From NCBI RefSeq assembly GCF_900112485.1, contig NZ_FOMG01000020.1, positions 1 through 64,000 of the forward strand: a stretch of DNA of 64,000 bases, in the 5' to 3' direction. The translations under genes were made by a program, and so were the position numbers. Of the stretch, positions 17,394 to 26,279 are shown one piece after another. Each line of letters starts with the position of its first letter. The first letter of the stretch is position 1. The DNA is from Clostridium uliginosum. Lineage in GTDB: Bacteria; Bacillota; Clostridia; Clostridiales; Clostridiaceae. The notes below the pieces were generated by a model, which had not been told where the DNA came from, did not search any database, and saw only the letters and a list, made by a program, of their open reading frames with translations.

Positions 17394-19208
17394 ATGATAG
17401 ATGGTAATATTGATGGCATTAAAAATTTTACTTTAGATGAACTAGAGAAGATTTATTCTATTAGAACATCTAAAGATGAAGTATGTAATGTAGAGATTTT
17501 AAATATAATTTCTAGAGTTTCAGGTTCAATTGAAAGAGAAATAAGTGTAGCAATAAATAGAAAAGGAAATGCAATATCAGTTGCTATAGGAGATTCAACA
17601 TCAGTAGAAGTTCAAGTAATTGATATAAGTGAGAAGAGATTATCTGGAGTCAGAGTAATTCATACTCATCCAAATGGTTATTGTAATTTTTCTGCACTAG
17701 ATATAACAGCACTTTTAAGGTTAAAATTAGATGCTATTGTATCAGTTGCAATAGTAGATGGTAAGATAAAAGATTTTTCACTTGGAATGCTAAGACTATA
17801 TAACAATAAGTTAGAATATGATGAACAAATGAATCTTTCATTGGATCAAATAACTTCTATAAATATATTAGAAAAGGTTAGATTTATAGAAAATTTAATT
17901 AAAACAAATGATGTCATAGAAGAAACAGAAGAGAAAGCAATATTAGTTGGTTCTGATACAAAAGAAAGTTTAGATGAATTAGCTGAACTTACAACAGCTT
18001 GTAATATTCCAGTACTTAAAACTGTGTTCCAAAGCAGAAATAAGATAGACCCAGCATTTTTCATAGGGAGAGGCAAGGTGTTAGAAATTGCTTCAATGAG
18101 ACAACTTGAAAGGGCAAATGTTATAATATTTGATGATGAGCTTTCAGGATCCCAAGTTAGAAACTTAGAAGGTGCTTTAGGTGCTAAGGTGATTGATAGA
18201 ACTACTTTGATATTAGAAATATTTGCAACTAGAGCTAAAACTAAAGAAGCTAAAATACAAGTAGAACTTGCACAACTTAAATATAGGTTGAGTAGATTGC
18301 AAGGCCTTGGAACTATATTATCAAGAACTGGTGGTGGTATTGGAACTAGAGGACCTGGAGAAAAAAAATTAGAAACAGATAGAAGACATATAATGGAAAC
18401 TATCTACGATTTAAGAGGAGAACTTAAAAAGGTAAAGAAAACTAGAGAAGTACAAAGAGAAAAGAGAAATAAAGAAAATATTCCTAAAGTATCTCTTGTG
18501 GGTTATACTAATGCAGGAAAATCTACTTTAAGAAATACTCTTTGTGATATATGTGCTAGAAAAGATACTCAAGGGAAGGAAAAAGTATTTGAAGCAGATA
18601 TGCTTTTTGCAACCTTAGATACTACAACAAGAGCTTTAACATTAAAAAATAAGGGATTAATAACTTTAACGGATACAGTTGGATTTGTTAGAAAGCTTCC
18701 TCATGATTTAGTTGAAGCATTTAAATCAACATTAGAAGAAGTTATATTTTCAGATCTTTTATGTCATGTAGTAGATGTCTCTTCTGATACTGCTATTGAG
18801 CAATATAAAGCAGTAAATGAAGTTTTAGCAGAGTTAAATGCAATAGATAAAGATGGAATATTAGTTTTAAATAAAATAGATAAGGCTAGTGAAAATCAAA
18901 TAAATGATTTCATGGAATTTATACAAAGCGATGAGAGCATAGAAGAACAAACTATTATTAAAATATCAGCTAAAGAAGGAATAAATTTAGAGGAGTTTTT
19001 ATCATTAATAGAAGAGAAGCTTCCTTACAATTATAGAAAAGTTGAATTTTTAATTCCTTACGATAAAAGCAGTGTTCAATCATTTTTGCATAGAAATGGA
19101 AGAGTTATAAATGAAGAGTATAGAGAAGATGGGACCTTTATGCTTGTAGAAGTAGATGATGAAATATATAACAAAGCTAAGGAATGTGCATTGAACATAC
19201 TTAGTTAA
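17394..19208 (+). CDS. hflX: GTPase HflX with N-terminal JAMM-like domain
   Basis: A 604-residue ribosome-associated GTPase that splits stalled ribosomes under stress in other bacteria. The HflX core starts near residue 180 (DELAELTTACNIPVLKTVFQ, FFIGRGKVLEI, TRGPGEKKLETDRR). The G domain has P-loop GYTNAGKST (370-378), DTVGFVRKLPHDL and NKID. The first 175 residues are additional to standard HflX (about 420-430 residues). They contain H90-x-H92-x7-S100-x2-D103, an exact JAMM metalloprotease-type motif. It has an AGGTGG site before ATG 17394 and is monocistronic. Confidence 0.93.
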   Translation: MIDGNIDGIKNFTLDELEKIYSIRTSKDEVCNVEILNIISRVSGSIEREISVAINRKGNAISVAIGDSTSVEVQVIDISEKRLSGVRVIHTHPNGYCNFSALDITALLRLKLDAIVSVAIVDGKIKDFSLGMLRLYNNKLEYDEQMNLSLDQITSINILEKVRFIENLIKTNDVIEETEEKAILVGSDTKESLDELAELTTACNIPVLKTVFQSRNKIDPAFFIGRGKVLEIASMRQLERANVIIFDDELSGSQVRNLEGALGAKVIDRTTLILEIFATRAKTKEAKIQVELAQLKYRLSRLQGLGTILSRTGGGIGTRGPGEKKLETDRRHIMETIYDLRGELKKVKKTREVQREKRNKENIPKVSLVGYTNAGKSTLRNTLCDICARKDTQGKEKVFEADMLFATLDTTTRALTLKNKGLITLTDTVGFVRKLPHDLVEAFKSTLEEVIFSDLLCHVVDVSSDTAIEQYKAVNEVLAELNAIDKDGILVLNKIDKASENQINDFMEFIQSDESIEEQTIIKISAKEGINLEEFLSLIEEKLPYNYRKVEFLIPYDKSSVQSFLHRNGRVINEEYREDGTFMLVEVDDEIYNKAKECALNILS

Positions 19209-19230
19209 AAAATGAAAAATTTTAAACTAA

Positions 19231-19277
19231 ATAATAGTTAGTAGTTATTTTGGTAATTACTAACTATTATTTTTTTG
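19231..19277 (+). terminator. Terminator of hflX
   Basis: ATAATAGTTAGTAGTTA (19231-19247) pairs with TAATTACTAACTATTAT (19254-19270), followed by TTTTTTG. It isolates hflX from the type VII locus. Confidence 0.85.
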
Positions 19278-19372
19278 TTTAATATTATTATAATTTCGTT
19301 AATTTATTAGAAAAAAATTAGAAAAAAATTGTCTGAATATAAAAAAAATTTCAGAAAAACATAAAAAAATGG

Positions 19373-19378
19373 TATAAT
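19373..19378 (+). promoter_or_regulatory. Candidate -10 box of the type VII operon
   Basis: TATAAT lies only 20 bases before the esxA start codon, so a transcript from it would have a leader of about 13 bases that begins at the GGGGG ribosome binding site. No good -35 box is visible, so this is tentative. Confidence 0.35.
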
Positions 19379-19397
19379 ATAGAACGGGGGTGATATT

Positions 19398-19691
19398 ATG
19401 GCAAATCAAATCAGAATTTCTCCAGAACAAATGAGATCAAGATCAGGAGAATACAAAAGAGAAGCTGAGAATATTGGACAAGTTATTGGTAACATGGACA
19501 AATTAATAAACGAGTTACAAAATGAATGGGAAGGTGCAGCAAGTCAATCTTTTGCTACACAATACCAAGATTTAAAACCAAGCTTTCAAAAAATGCAAGA
19601 ATTAGTAGATACTATTTCTACTCAATTAACACAAACTGCAGCAGCAATGGAAGAAATGGATGATAATATTTCTAAAAGTTTTGGAGTTTAA
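19398..19691 (+). CDS. esxA: WXG100 protein EsxA
   Basis: A 97-residue helical hairpin protein of the WXG100 (ESAT-6) family, secreted by the type VII system as a dimer. The turn motif is W44-E-G46 within NEWEGAASQSF, and the C-terminal helix contains AAMEEMDDNISKSF. It has a GGGGGTG ribosome binding site and is the first gene of the locus, followed within 55 bases by essA. In type VIIb systems EsxA is both a substrate and required for secretion. Confidence 0.95.
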   Translation: MANQIRISPEQMRSRSGEYKREAENIGQVIGNMDKLINELQNEWEGAASQSFATQYQDLKPSFQKMQELVDTISTQLTQTAAAMEEMDDNISKSFGV

Positions 19692-19744
19692 AGTTTATTA
19701 GAAAAAAAGAGGTGATTTATCATCTCTTTTTTTAAAGGTGGGTT

Positions 19745-20266
19745 ATGAAAGATAGAATTTTAATAAAAAGTATTAAAAAAATTAGTATGTTTGTACTATT
19801 GATAGGTATTATCCTATCTAATTCTTTTGTGATTTATGCTACAGAGGGATTAAACATAGAGACCGATTCATTAAAAAATAACAATAGTAATTCATATAAA
19901 TCAATTACAGATATATATCAGATACCATTATTTACCGAAGATGTTACAAATGAAAAAAATGAAGTATTGATAAGAGAAAAAGAAGAAAAAGTTAAATTAA
20001 AAAATTATCTTTTTTTAAAAATGTCTGAATCAAGAGATTCTGAAGAAGAATTTACAAAAAAAATTAATAAATATAATTTATTTTCAAAGCAAAAGGAAGA
20101 AAGTAAAATAAAGTATTTAAAGAAACAATCTACTATTAATATAGTAACTGTTTCTATTATTGTAGTGTTAAGCATATTAACGGCTATATTTACTACTAAG
20201 TACTATAAGTATAAGAATAAGAAAGAAGAGAATTACAGTGAATATAAGAGTTACATTAGATATTAG
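19745..20266 (+). CDS. essA: EssA-like membrane protein
   Basis: A 173-residue protein with an N-terminal signal or anchor helix (about 14-33, ending in YATEG), a charged middle region of about 100 residues with coiled-coil character, and a C-terminal transmembrane helix (about 133-153) with a basic cytoplasmic tail. Size, two-helix layout and position (between esxA and the ubiquitin-like gene) match EssA of type VIIb systems. Primary sequence similarity is not obvious by eye, so the name rests on topology and context. Its 3' end overlaps the next gene by 29 bases. Confidence 0.75.
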   Translation: MKDRILIKSIKKISMFVLLIGIILSNSFVIYATEGLNIETDSLKNNNSNSYKSITDIYQIPLFTEDVTNEKNEVLIREKEEKVKLKNYLFLKMSESRDSEEEFTKKINKYNLFSKQKEESKIKYLKKQSTINIVTVSIIVVLSILTAIFTTKYYKYKNKKEENYSEYKSYIRY

Positions 20267-20477
20267 CACATATAAAAAAGGAATAATTGATATAGAAGTA
20301 AATGTTGATCAAATAATTGATGAATGTTTAAGAATAGTTGATGAAAACTTAAATTTAAATTTAAAATTAAAAGAAATAAATTATTGCAAATCTAAAAGAG
20401 AGAATAGAATTATCTCTAATTATGGCAGTTTTAAAGAAAACAATATATATACTGGAGATATATTAGAATTTATATAG
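20238..20477 (+). CDS. esaB: EsaB/YukD ubiquitin-like protein
   Basis: A 79-residue protein with the YukD/EsaB pattern: a beta-rich start (RVTLDISTYKKGIIDIEV) and an end like ubiquitin folds (FKENNIYTGDILEFI). These small cytosolic proteins are regulatory or structural parts of type VIIb systems. The start is GTG 20238, inside the essA reading frame (29-base overlap), so translation is likely coupled. The next gene follows after 13 bases. Confidence 0.82.
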   Translation: MNIRVTLDISTYKKGIIDIEVNVDQIIDECLRIVDENLNLNLKLKEINYCKSKRENRIISNYGSFKENNIYTGDILEFI

Positions 20478-20490
20478 AGGAAAGATAAAA

Positions 20491-21747
20491 ATGATTAAAA
20501 ATAAATTTACTAAAAATAACCATAAAAGTAAAGTGGAAAATAAAATTGGTGTTAATATAAAAGACACTATTGAAAAAAAAATAAAAATATCTGATTTAAA
20601 TGCAAAAAAAGAGAATGAAATTAACAGGTTAGGATATCAAAATAGATATCTTATACCATGTGATTCTAAAATAGATAATGAGGAAGTAATTTTCATATAT
20701 AACTTAATAGGATTATCTTCATTAAAATGCATACAAAACAACAGAATAGTAGAAAAATTGAGATTTTTAATAAATGTTAGTGATACATTCAGTTTGTTTG
20801 ATGAATATGTTTTTGATCTTAATCCGGATAATTTATATTATGATTATAATTATTCTGTGAAAATAATGGATAGAGATATTAGAAATTATGATGAAGTAAT
20901 AAACTGGCAAGATATTGTTTTACAATATAAGAGTTTAATTGGATTATTATTTAATAATAAGTACTCATTTGAAGATTTTTATAATGGTGGGATAGATTTA
21001 TTAAATAATAACAAATCTTTAAAAAAATATTTTTCATTTAACACTGTTGAAGAAATAAAAAAAGAATTAGTCTCAGATTTGAACAAAAAAATAAAAGATG
21101 ATAGCGAAAATTATATAGAAATAAAATCTAGAAATTTCAAAATAAAAGATTATTTATTAAAAATAGTATCAGGATTATTTATAGTAGCATTTGCATATGG
21201 CATCTATTCTATCACATATCTAAATCCATTTAAGGATTCTATAATAAAAGCTAATAACTATTATTTTAATCAAGATTATGAGGGCGTAATAAAATCACTT
21301 GAAGATTCAAAAACATCTAGATTAAGCAAAGAATCAAAATATATGTTAGCACATTCATATATTGTATCTGATAACTTATCGGATACTCAAAAGAAAAACA
21401 TTTTATTAACAGTATCGTCTAAAAGTGATGAAAATATTTTAGATTATTGGATTTTTTTAGGTAGATCAGATTATGATGAAGCAATAGATTTAGGAAAGAA
21501 AATACAAGATAATGAGTTAACTTTATATGCTCTTATAAAAAAGGATAAATTTATTCAAGATGATGATAAGATGTCTGGCGAAGAAAAGCAAAAGATACAA
21601 GAGACACTTAAATCTGAAATAGATAAGCTAAGCAAGGAATTAAAAGGTAATGAATCTTTTAAATTTAATACAAATGCTAAAGCTACTGAAGAACAAAATA
21701 ATAAGACAAGTAATAACACAAATATATTGATTCCAGGTGCTAATTAG
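20491..21747 (+). CDS. essB: EssB/YukC pseudokinase-like membrane protein
   Basis: A 418-residue protein with the EssB/YukC layout: a cytoplasmic pseudokinase-like domain (about 45-205), a single transmembrane helix (about 223-245, LKIVSGLFIVAFAYGIYSIT), and an extracellular helical domain (KANNYYFNQDYEGVIKSLED, then YMLAHSYIVSDNLS). Residues after about 365 are a polar Asn/Glu/Lys tail. EssB is a core membrane component that contacts EssC. It is tightly spaced: 13 bases after esaB and 8 before essC. Confidence 0.9.
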   Translation: MIKNKFTKNNHKSKVENKIGVNIKDTIEKKIKISDLNAKKENEINRLGYQNRYLIPCDSKIDNEEVIFIYNLIGLSSLKCIQNNRIVEKLRFLINVSDTFSLFDEYVFDLNPDNLYYDYNYSVKIMDRDIRNYDEVINWQDIVLQYKSLIGLLFNNKYSFEDFYNGGIDLLNNNKSLKKYFSFNTVEEIKKELVSDLNKKIKDDSENYIEIKSRNFKIKDYLLKIVSGLFIVAFAYGIYSITYLNPFKDSIIKANNYYFNQDYEGVIKSLEDSKTSRLSKESKYMLAHSYIVSDNLSDTQKKNILLTVSSKSDENILDYWIFLGRSDYDEAIDLGKKIQDNELTLYALIKKDKFIQDDDKMSGEEKQKIQETLKSEIDKLSKELKGNESFKFNTNAKATEEQNNKTSNNTNILIPGAN

Positions 21748-21755
21748 GAGGAAAA

Positions 21756-24700
21756 ATGTATTATAAAAATAGCATATTAATTTTTGAAGATGATGCAATA
21801 AAAGAAGTCCCATGTGATAAAAAAGTTTATATTACAAATGACTTCAAAGTTGGAAACAATAATAATCACATGGGATATATAGAATGTGATGAAGTAAATA
21901 AAAAAGCAACTGTTATAATGAGAAATTCAGAAAAAATAGAATTAGATTCTTATCAAAAGAAGGCGTTTAAAGAAAATGAATCAATTTTAATTATGTATTT
22001 TATCAATACAAGAAAAAGAATTTCTACTAAATATAAAAATGCATTAAGAATAGGAGATTTTAAAAATAGTGATATATATTTAACCAAATCTTCAAATCTT
22101 AATGTAACAATAGAAAAAGGAAAATTATATTTTTCAGTTGAATCTGAAGTTTATTTAAATGGAAAAAGGTGTAGTAATAATCCAGAAAACTTAGTAGAAG
22201 GAGACCTTATTTTTGTTGGTAATATCAAAATAAATTATTATGAAAATTCTTTAATAATTGAGGGCGGAAGAGAATTTTATAAAACTTTACTTAATGAAAT
22301 AGACTTGAATGAAGAAAAATCAGAAGATTTTCCTAAATATAAAAGATCTCCAAGAATATTTAAAGAAGTTCCGACGGATAAAATTTCATTTAAGAAGCCA
22401 CCAACTAAATCAGAGCATAAAAAAGGTCAGCTAGCTAAATTAATAGTTCCTCCAATTGTTATGCTTATATTAACAATTGTAATTAGCTTTATAATGCCTA
22501 GAGGAATTTACATAATAATGAGTATTGCAGCTACTTCAATGAGTACAGTTTTTGGAATAACTTCATATATAAATGATAAAAAAGAAACTAGTAGAAAAAA
22601 TAAGTTAAGAGAAGAAGTATACACTAAATATTTACTTGATCTTAGAAAGACTTTAAATAACTTAAGGAAAAAACAAATTGAATCTTTGAGATATCATAAT
22701 CCAAATTTAAATGAAATAACTAAAATGACTGAATTTTATAATAGTAGAATATATGAAAGAAATAATAATGATGATGATTTTTTAAATATTTGTATAGGAA
22801 AATCAGATATAGAACCAAGTTATCAAATGAGTTTTGCAAATGATGCAATAGAAATTGAAAAAGATCCTTTAGTTGAAAATGCAGAAAAGGTGTTTAGGGA
22901 ATTTAATATAATTAAAGATATGCCATTATCAATAGACTTAAAAAAAGCTCATTTGGGTATAGTAGGCGAAAAAAAATATGTGCATGAACAACTAAATTTG
23001 ATTTTTACACAACTAACATTTTTTCAAAGTTATCATGATATAGAGATAATATTATTGAGTAATGAAGACTATAAAGAGCAATTTAAATGGTTAAGTTGGT
23101 ATCCTCATTTTAAAATAAAATCAATAAATGTTACAGGAATCATAGATACAGAAAGAGTTAGAGATCAGGTATTAGGTAATATTTCAAAAATAATTAAAGA
23201 TAGAAAAATAAAACAAGAAGAAGAGAAAAAAGAAGGGGTATTTTTACCACACTATATATTTATAATAGATGAACCTAAATTAGTTATCAACCACTCAATA
23301 ATGGAATATTTACAAGAAAAAGAATCTAAATTAGGTTTTTCAATAATATATACAACTAATTTAAAGGCTAATTTACCTGAAAATATTAAAAGTATTTTTA
23401 CTATTGATAATTATCAAGAAGGTACACTTATATTAAATGAAGGTATATTAGTTAATAAGAAGATAAAATTAAATCATGTAGATATAGATATAAGCTTTTT
23501 ATCAAGGAGATTAGCTTGTTTAGAGCATATAAAGGGTATGTCTAATAAAATTCCAGACAGTATAACATTTTTTGATATGTATAAAGTAAGCCAAGCAAAA
23601 GAATTAAATGTAAAACAAAGATGGGATAAAAATTTAGCTTATAAAACATTAGCAGTCCCTTTAGGGGTTAGAGGAAAAGATGATTATGTGTATTTAAATT
23701 TACATGAAAAAGCGCATGGACCTCATGGACTTATTGCAGGAACTACAGGGTCAGGTAAAAGTGAAATAATTCAATCATACATATTATCATTAGCAGTTAA
23801 TTTCCATCCATATGAAGTTGGATTTTTATTAATAGACTACAAAGGTGGAGGAATGGCTGGATTATTTAAAAATCTTCCTCATTTATTAGGAACTATAACG
23901 AATTTAGATGGTTCTGGAAGTATGAGAGCAATGGCATCAATTAAAAGTGAATTATCAAGAAGACAACAAATATTTAGTAGATATGGAGTAAATCATATTA
24001 ACCAATATAATAAATTATTCAGAAATGGTGAAAGTGATGAACCTATGCCACATTTATTTTTAATTTCAGATGAGTTTGCAGAATTAAAAAAAGAACAACC
24101 AGATTTTATGAGTGAACTAGTAAGTGCAGCGCGTATAGGAAGAAGTTTAGGAATACATTTAATTCTAGCTACTCAAAAGCCATCAGGTGTTGTTGATGAT
24201 CAAATATGGAGTAATTCAAGGTTCAAATTAGCATTAAAAGTTCAAAATCAATCTGATAGTAATGAAGTAATTAAAACACCAGATGCTGCTAACATAACTC
24301 AACCAGGTAGAGCATATTTACAAGTAGGAAATAATGAAATATATGAATTATTTCAATCAGCTTGGAGTGGTGCTACATATGAAAATGATGATGATAATAA
24401 AGAGTTTATAGATAATAGAGTTTATATAATTAATAGTTTAGGACAAAGTGAATTATTAAATGAAGATTTAAGCGAAGTAACAGATGAATCTAAGGTTAGT
24501 GAAACAGAGTTAGATGTAACAATAAACTATATGCAAGATTTATTTAAACAACTTAACTTAAAAAATGTAAAAAAACCTTGGTTACCACCCTTAGAAGAAA
24601 AAATAGTTTCTCCTCATATAATCTTTGAAGAGATACAAGATGTATCCAATATAGAAAAGTTATCATTGAGTGCAGAAATTGGTATTGTAGATATACCAGA

Positions 24701-26195
24701 AAATCAATTACAAGCAGAATATATAATTGATTTTAGTAAAGACGGTAATTGCGCAATATTTGCTTCAACAGGATTTGGAAAAACTATAACTTTAACAACT
24801 ATTATCTTTACATTAGCATTTAAGAATTCTCCTAAAAATCTTCAACTTTTTATACTTGATTTTGGTAATTCTGCATTAATTCCTATGAAAGATTTACCTC
24901 ATACACGAGATTATATAAAATTTGATGATTCAGAGAAATTTTTTAAACTTATACATTTAATAGAAAAAGAAATTAAAAATAGAAAATTGCTTTTAGGAGA
25001 GAAAAGTGTTGCGAATTTCAGTATGTACAATGAAGTTAGTGAAGAGAAATTACCAGCATTATTTATAATAATTGATAATTACGATGTTATAAAAGAATTT
25101 GGATTAGAAGCAGAAGATTTTATACAAAAAGTAACTAGAGATGGTGCAGGATTAGGAATATATACTATAGTTACAGCATCGCGTCAAGGTGCAATAAAAT
25201 ATTCTATTTTTAATAACTTTAAAAATAAAATAGCACATTATTTATTTGATGAGACAGAAATAAATTCACTTATAGGAAGATCAATCTACAAGTTATATGA
25301 TATACCAGGAAAGGCAATGGTCAAACTGGAAAATCCAAATATAATGCAAGTATATTCTTCAGTTGATTTTGAGGATGATATTGATTATACAAATGGTGTT
25401 ATTGATATGATAGAGAGATTTAATGAACTGTACACTGGTGATAAGTTAGAAGGAATTAGAATGTTACCAGAAGTTCTCAAAATTTCACATCTTAAAGAAC
25501 TTACAAATGATAAGGATATGGAAAAGAAAATTCCTATAGGGCTTGATGCAGAAAATGTAACAAGTCAATTTATAGAATTAAATGGTGGAGTAAGATTAAT
25601 TATAGGACCACAGCAATCAGGAAAAACAAATCTTATAAAGCTTATTATTGAATTAAAAGGAAACATTGAAACTTATGTATTTGATTCAGAATTTGGAGAT
25701 CTCTATCAATCTAAAGAATATGTAAACCAATATATAACAGAATCTGAAGAAGCTAAAATATTTTTAAACAACATGATAGAGATAACTAATAAGAGAAGAA
25801 GTGACTTTGAAGAATATAGAAGTAAAGAAACAGGAATAGCTCAAAAGATATACTTTAATTCATTATCTCCAGTTATGGTTTTAATAGAAGATTTAGATAA
25901 TTTTATTGAAATACTTAAGAATACAAGAGTTAGTAGTGTAGAAAAAATATTAGAAGATTCAATGAATGTCGGAGTAACATTTATTGGGACTACTCAATCA
26001 AGTAAGTTTAAGGGTTATGATGAAGTAACAAAAATGTTTAAAAATACAATAAACGCAGTTATTTTAGATACGCCAAACGAACAAACGATTCTTAATGTTC
26101 CGAGAGTTAAAAAACAAAAACTACCTATTGACTTTGCTTATATGTTAAATAAAGGAGAAGTGGAATTAATTAAAATTCCTAAATCCTATAACTAA
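21756..26195 (+). CDS. essC: Type VII secretion ATPase EssC
   Basis: The 1479-residue motor of the system. Residues 1-180 carry two FHA-like domains (NALRIGDFKNSDIYLTKSSN). Two transmembrane helices lie at about 229-270. Three FtsK/SpoIIIE-type ATPase domains follow. D1 has Walker A GTTGSGKSE near 661 and Walker B LFLISDE. D2 has STGFGKT near 1004 with a degenerate Walker B (LFIIIDN). D3 has GPQQSGKTN near 1284 and VMVLIED. This is the canonical EssC/YukBA architecture and full length. It has an AGGAGG site before ATG 21756. Confidence 0.96.
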   Translation: MYYKNSILIFEDDAIKEVPCDKKVYITNDFKVGNNNNHMGYIECDEVNKKATVIMRNSEKIELDSYQKKAFKENESILIMYFINTRKRISTKYKNALRIGDFKNSDIYLTKSSNLNVTIEKGKLYFSVESEVYLNGKRCSNNPENLVEGDLIFVGNIKINYYENSLIIEGGREFYKTLLNEIDLNEEKSEDFPKYKRSPRIFKEVPTDKISFKKPPTKSEHKKGQLAKLIVPPIVMLILTIVISFIMPRGIYIIMSIAATSMSTVFGITSYINDKKETSRKNKLREEVYTKYLLDLRKTLNNLRKKQIESLRYHNPNLNEITKMTEFYNSRIYERNNNDDDFLNICIGKSDIEPSYQMSFANDAIEIEKDPLVENAEKVFREFNIIKDMPLSIDLKKAHLGIVGEKKYVHEQLNLIFTQLTFFQSYHDIEIILLSNEDYKEQFKWLSWYPHFKIKSINVTGIIDTERVRDQVLGNISKIIKDRKIKQEEEKKEGVFLPHYIFIIDEPKLVINHSIMEYLQEKESKLGFSIIYTTNLKANLPENIKSIFTIDNYQEGTLILNEGILVNKKIKLNHVDIDISFLSRRLACLEHIKGMSNKIPDSITFFDMYKVSQAKELNVKQRWDKNLAYKTLAVPLGVRGKDDYVYLNLHEKAHGPHGLIAGTTGSGKSEIIQSYILSLAVNFHPYEVGFLLIDYKGGGMAGLFKNLPHLLGTITNLDGSGSMRAMASIKSELSRRQQIFSRYGVNHINQYNKLFRNGESDEPMPHLFLISDEFAELKKEQPDFMSELVSAARIGRSLGIHLILATQKPSGVVDDQIWSNSRFKLALKVQNQSDSNEVIKTPDAANITQPGRAYLQVGNNEIYELFQSAWSGATYENDDDNKEFIDNRVYIINSLGQSELLNEDLSEVTDESKVSETELDVTINYMQDLFKQLNLKNVKKPWLPPLEEKIVSPHIIFEEIQDVSNIEKLSLSAEIGIVDIPENQLQAEYIIDFSKDGNCAIFASTGFGKTITLTTIIFTLAFKNSPKNLQLFILDFGNSALIPMKDLPHTRDYIKFDDSEKFFKLIHLIEKEIKNRKLLLGEKSVANFSMYNEVSEEKLPALFIIIDNYDVIKEFGLEAEDFIQKVTRDGAGLGIYTIVTASRQGAIKYSIFNNFKNKIAHYLFDETEINSLIGRSIYKLYDIPGKAMVKLENPNIMQVYSSVDFEDDIDYTNGVIDMIERFNELYTGDKLEGIRMLPEVLKISHLKELTNDKDMEKKIPIGLDAENVTSQFIELNGGVRLIIGPQQSGKTNLIKLIIELKGNIETYVFDSEFGDLYQSKEYVNQYITESEEAKIFLNNMIEITNKRRSDFEEYRSKETGIAQKIYFNSLSPVMVLIEDLDNFIEILKNTRVSSVEKILEDSMNVGVTFIGTTQSSKFKGYDEVTKMFKNTINAVILDTPNEQTILNVPRVKKQKLPIDFAYMLNKGEVELIKIPKSYN

Positions 26196-26279
26196 AAGAA
26201 AACAATGTTATGTATAAATATCAAATGAAAAAGTTATTATTTTAGGTAAGCCAATTAATAAAAAGGGGGAATTTAAAAT

